Shown here piece after piece: positions 61,344-64,000 of a stretch of 64,000 nt of DNA (positions are counted from its first letter, which is position 1; each line of letters starts with the position of its first letter). The DNA is from Amycolatopsis balhimycina FH 1894. GTDB lineage: Bacteria > Actinomycetota > Actinomycetes > Mycobacteriales > Pseudonocardiaceae. A program made the translations under genes and the position numbers. Location: positions 226,762 to 290,761 of the forward strand of contig NZ_KB913037.1 in assembly GCF_000384295.1 (NCBI RefSeq). The letters are read 5' to 3'. The notes beneath the pieces are model-generated. The model ran no database searches. It was not told where the DNA came from and worked only from the letters and a program-made list of their open reading frames with translations.

Positions 61344-61934
61344 GTGTTAAACTCAGTGACCTTTCAGGCAGCAATCACGAGCGCCATAACTGCCGCCGCA
61401 GTAACCATGATACTGGATGTCTTACTGAGACCTTATCTTGAGGTTCGAAAAGATCGAATTGTCTCGGCGGCACGAGACAAACGCGATCTCATTGTCAGTA
61501 TCAGAGTAAGTGCGTCGACAATAATTAGTCTGACTACGAGCACCGAGGCAAGCGAGAGTCACCTTCGTAAAGGTATCGATACATGCACAAGGCTTTTGGC
61601 TTTGACTGCCAGCATTCGGTGCTCCCCCAAAACGCGTAGGGTTTGCGACGAGGCAATAAGCACTGTTCGCTCAAGCTTGACAGCTACTCTAGAGGCCTTT
61701 GAAATAGCCGAGCGAGTGACGAATGTGGCAGCAGATCGAGACGCCGTGACCGAAGTTGCGAAGCAGTTTTTCCGTGATCAACACTCAGAACTGTTCCAGA
61801 TCATGATCTTCGCGCAAGGGTTGCTGAGGACTTCACCATGGAAGATTCGAGCCATCCACGCTCACATTCGAGAACTGAAAAGAGTAATGGAAGAACACAG
61901 GGAGAGAATTCGGTCTCTGGGAGCCCCTGAATGA
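61344..61934 (+). CDS. Single-TM protein of unknown function in low-GC island
   Basis: This 196-residue protein has one N-terminal hydrophobic helix (about residues 9-27, AITSAITAAAVTMILDVLL), so it is anchored in the membrane with the rest in the cytoplasm. The remainder is predicted helical, with many charged residues and a basic helical end (IRELKRVMEEHRERIRSL). No family is recognised. The start is a GTG with only a weak ribosome site, and a GTG four codons later is an alternative. Codons such as tta, ata and aat are common, unlike the core genes. It converges on the SLATT gene across 151 bases. Confidence 0.65.
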   Translation: MLNSVTFQAAITSAITAAAVTMILDVLLRPYLEVRKDRIVSAARDKRDLIVSIRVSASTIISLTTSTEASESHLRKGIDTCTRLLALTASIRCSPKTRRVCDEAISTVRSSLTATLEAFEIAERVTNVAADRDAVTEVAKQFFRDQHSELFQIMIFAQGLLRTSPWKIRAIHAHIRELKRVMEEHRERIRSLGAPE

Positions 61935-62085
61935 ACTACATTGCTCGCCCTGTCGGATGCAAACTTCAGTCCGTCATAGAGGTCATAATAATTACGTGGT
62001 CGTCGGGGTTCTGTTGTTGCCGGCGATCACTTAGCTGAGTGAATAATACAGGCCACTTGACAAAGAACAATCATTCACTTTGGGA

Positions 62086-62793
62086 TTAGAGGCCATCGAT
62101 GAACCATTTCGCGAATGGCACCATTAGGCCGATTGGTACAGCCAAGGTTGCGTAGGGAAAATAACTCACCAGGCTGTCGCGCCAGAGTTTTCGCCAATTG
62201 ACCTTCTGAGATCTATGATAATCGGCATCTGAATGATTTTCCGATGCATCGATAGCGATCGCATACTCTCTTTGAAGTTCATTGAGACGCTGTCGCGTGG
62301 CTTGACTTGGATCGTTGGCAACATCCTCGGCAGCGAGCGATATTTGTTGGATGCGCTTGTAGCTTGCTTCCATTGCCCTTGCTCTGCCTCCATAGTTAAC
62401 GGACGACACGACGAGCGAGGAAACAAGGGAAAGAATCGCCAGTGCCGCCATGAGCGTGTCGCCGCCGGTGCCATACATCGGCCGATTCACTAATAGCCCA
62501 ACCGAGGCTATTGTTGTTGACGTAGAGAGAGCGATCATTGAGGTGTTCCACGCGTTGTTTCGTCGCCCCAAGCGCTGATGTGCCCTTACTCGGGCAAGAT
62601 AGGTCTTATATGCTCGCTCTTCGAGTCGACTAGCCCCCTCGGTGACAGCCTTCGATTCAATACTCTTGAGCGAATCTTCCTGAATTTCCTCTTGCAAAGT
62701 CCACCTCTTTCGCACTGGAGCCGTTGACTTGCTTGTTTGTAACAGTTTAGTACTCGCGGGACGTCCTCGGTGCTTTAGGTCGAACCTCGCCAT
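62086..62793 (-). CDS. SLATT-domain membrane protein (probable toxic effector)
   Basis: This 235-residue protein has two adjacent transmembrane helices (about 84-101 and 113-132), followed by a helical region with YGGRARAMEASYKRIQQIS and ENHSDADYHRS. The 2TM-plus-helix layout and the ENHSD.DY signature fit SLATT proteins, predicted membrane effectors of bacterial conflict systems. A final hydrophobic segment (about 209-229) adds one or two more membrane passes. SLATT family 5 members are reported next to reverse transcriptases, and a reverse transcriptase gene lies divergently 117 bases away. Low GC and A/T-ending codons suggest transfer. Confidence 0.8.
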   Translation of the reverse strand: MARFDLKHRGRPASTKLLQTSKSTAPVRKRWTLQEEIQEDSLKSIESKAVTEGASRLEERAYKTYLARVRAHQRLGRRNNAWNTSMIALSTSTTIASVGLLVNRPMYGTGGDTLMAALAILSLVSSLVVSSVNYGGRARAMEASYKRIQQISLAAEDVANDPSQATRQRLNELQREYAIAIDASENHSDADYHRSQKVNWRKLWRDSLVSYFPYATLAVPIGLMVPFAKWFIDGL

Positions 62794-62798
62794 AGGTG

Positions 62799-62804
62799 AT
62801 CGTA
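62799..62804 (-). promoter_or_regulatory. Leaderless-type -10 box for the SLATT gene
   Basis: TACGAT (TANNNT form) reads on the minus strand and ends five bases before the ATG. No Shine-Dalgarno is visible, which agrees with a leaderless transcript. Confidence 0.4.
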
Positions 62805-62827
62805 TGCCGGCACGGTGTTGTTACGGT

Positions 62828-62842
62828 GGCCAGGGGCTGGCC
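62828..62842. other. Small hairpin in the divergent SLATT/RT intergenic region
   Basis: GGCCAG-GGG-CTGGCC is a perfect 6-bp inverted repeat with a three-base loop. An overlapping alternative fold pairs GGGGC with GCCCC at 62833-62844. It could be an operator shared by both genes or part of a small RNA. Confidence 0.4.
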
Positions 62843-62910
62843 CCAACGGTGCACTGGAGGATTCGACTTCAGGCCTGGACAGTAATCCGATCCCATGCGA
62901 TCATAGAGGG

Positions 62911-64000
62911 GTGCCGAGGGTAGACTGGTCCGAGATTCTCGATCTTAAGCGGGCTCTGCATAATCTCAATCAAGAAATGTTTCAGGACTGGCATCATGAT
63001 CCGTGGGGATGGCCAGAGCTTAGCTATATCTGCCAGCGGGAGCGAGAGATTGCATTTGGCCACTGCAATGCGACTGGCATGCAACATGTAGATCTGATCG
63101 ATGTTCCCAAGGAAAATTGGGGAACTCGACCCGCTGTCGTACTCGACACATCTGATCGCCTAATTTATCAGGCAATCGTTGACCGGTTAAGTCTGGATCT
63201 CATTGGAGATCTGTCATCGACAACATACGGTTGGCGACTTCCGCCTGTATCTCCTGAGCGGGGATCGTACTCCCACAATAATCGACAGTGGGAGTGGTAT
63301 GTTGGACATTTAAATCTCTTGTCTGACCAGCAGGCGGCTTTATGTACCGACATAGTATCTTTTTTCAGCAGCATTCCTGCCAATAGTGTGCTAGATGAAA
63401 TAGAACGGCGAACCGCAAAAGGTGCACCTACGGAGCGCCTGTGCGACCTTCTTGGCGACTTTCAAAGAACCCGAAATAGATCTGGTATACCTCAGCGGTC
63501 GACGGCCTCGGCCATTATTGCGAACATGTACCTTCGACCATTAGATGATGTACTTGTGCATCATGCTCCCATACTCCATGTGCCACTATCTGATATTACC
63601 TATCGTGGCTGCGCAAGGTGGATGGACGACATTTGGCTGTTCTGCCCAGATCCTGCTTCGGCCAGGCGGGCGCAGATGGAAATTCAATCGGTGGCTCAAA
63701 GTCTCGGCTTGCACTTGAATTACGCAAAAACTGAGGTGTTCGAGGGCGAAGATGTGGTTTCCAGAGTGTTGGATATCGAGCATAGTGCAATTGATGGCGC
63801 GATCGTAAATGACGAGAACATGGAACCATTAGAGGAGTTAGTCGACAGAATATTAACGGAGCCGGAAAAGGCCGGCAGAACGAGCATTAATTTCGCGGCA
63901 ACACGGATGCGGGATAACTCACATTCCTATAGGTCGAACGACTTGTTGCATGCGGCCGTTCGGATGCCGCACGCAGCAGACGCCTGGTCGAGAGTCTTCA
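62911..64000 (+). CDS. Reverse transcriptase, 3' partial (defence-associated type suspected)
   Basis: The frame runs from the GTG at 62911 to the right edge, giving 363 residues without a stop. The reverse transcriptase blocks appear in order. First come RPAVVLDTSDRLIYQAIVDRL and YGWRLPP; motif A is TDIVSFF with Asp147. Motif B is SGIPQRSTASAIIANMYL (191-208), and motif C is RWMDD with Asp239-Asp240. A motif-D-like LGLHLNYAKTEVF (265-277) follows. All three catalytic aspartates are present. It does not look like a group II intron protein in context. Another GTG at 62815 is in frame and would add 32 residues. The C-terminal part is cut off, so the subclass cannot be set. Confidence 0.85.
   Translation, partial: MPRVDWSEILDLKRALHNLNQEMFQDWHHDPWGWPELSYICQREREIAFGHCNATGMQHVDLIDVPKENWGTRPAVVLDTSDRLIYQAIVDRLSLDLIGDLSSTTYGWRLPPVSPERGSYSHNNRQWEWYVGHLNLLSDQQAALCTDIVSFFSSIPANSVLDEIERRTAKGAPTERLCDLLGDFQRTRNRSGIPQRSTASAIIANMYLRPLDDVLVHHAPILHVPLSDITYRGCARWMDDIWLFCPDPASARRAQMEIQSVAQSLGLHLNYAKTEVFEGEDVVSRVLDIEHSAIDGAIVNDENMEPLEELVDRILTEPEKAGRTSINFAATRMRDNSHSYRSNDLLHAAVRMPHAADAWSRVF

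Noticed and set aside
61935..62085. Terminator between the one-TM gene and the SLATT gene
   Set aside because: Only a 7-bp AGTGAAT/ATTCACT pair with a 28-base gap is present, too weak to call.
62911..64000. Group II intron reverse transcriptase
   Set aside because: No intron-like RNA structure or maturase context is visible, and the neighbour is a SLATT protein. It cannot be fully excluded because the C-terminus is missing.

Overview
The window is very high-GC actinobacterial DNA with frequent GTG starts, leaderless-type promoters, and a giant modular polyketide synthase beside F420-linked and mycobacteria-like housekeeping genes. A filamentous Pseudonocardiaceae member, most likely Amycolatopsis, is my inference. 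It rests on gene style and on an intergenic palindrome built from TGAATGACTCATTCA; no species-level marker is present.

Region 1 (2-34909) is the 3' part of one enormous type I polyketide synthase gene. Its reading frame is open at the left edge, so at least one domain is missing there. Seven complete modules and a terminal thioesterase are visible. In order they are KS-AT-DH0-KR-ACP, KS-AT-DH-ER-KR-ACP (twice), KS-AT-DH-KR-ACP (twice), KS-AT(methylmalonyl)-KR-ACP and KS-AT-KR-ACP-TE. The predicted end of the chain is a 3,5-dihydroxy-4-methyl-6,8-dienoyl unit, then five methylenes (C10-C14) and a hydroxyl at C15, released by the TE.

Region 2 (34910-48123) starts with a possible integrase relic and then becomes a conserved chromosomal block. 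It holds an M20 peptidase, an alpha/beta hydrolase, an ArsR regulator with an SRPBCC protein, a DUF5703 protein with a propeller lipoprotein, an aldo/keto reductase, an F420 LLM oxidoreductase, UppP, a histidine phosphatase, an M3 peptidase, ClpP and malate dehydrogenase. Part of this order resembles Mycobacterium tuberculosis Rv2135c-Rv2141c as I recall it, so the PKS cluster appears to end at about 34.9 kb.

Region 3 (48.2-61.2 kb) is mixed: a kelch protein, a MarR regulator divergent from an NTF2-like/VOC operon, a secreted DUF4360 protein, a FUSC membrane protein overlapping a GH92 mannosidase, a YCII protein, a winged-helix regulator, a secreted S1 protease, two small cysteine-motif proteins and an HTH regulator.

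Region 4 (about 61.25 kb to the right edge) has sharply lower GC and many TTA and other A/T-ending codons, so it looks horizontally acquired. It encodes an unknown one-TM protein, a SLATT-type membrane protein, and a divergently transcribed reverse transcriptase cut by the window edge. The SLATT-reverse transcriptase pair is the best candidate for a defence-like system here and is the most interesting part of the window.
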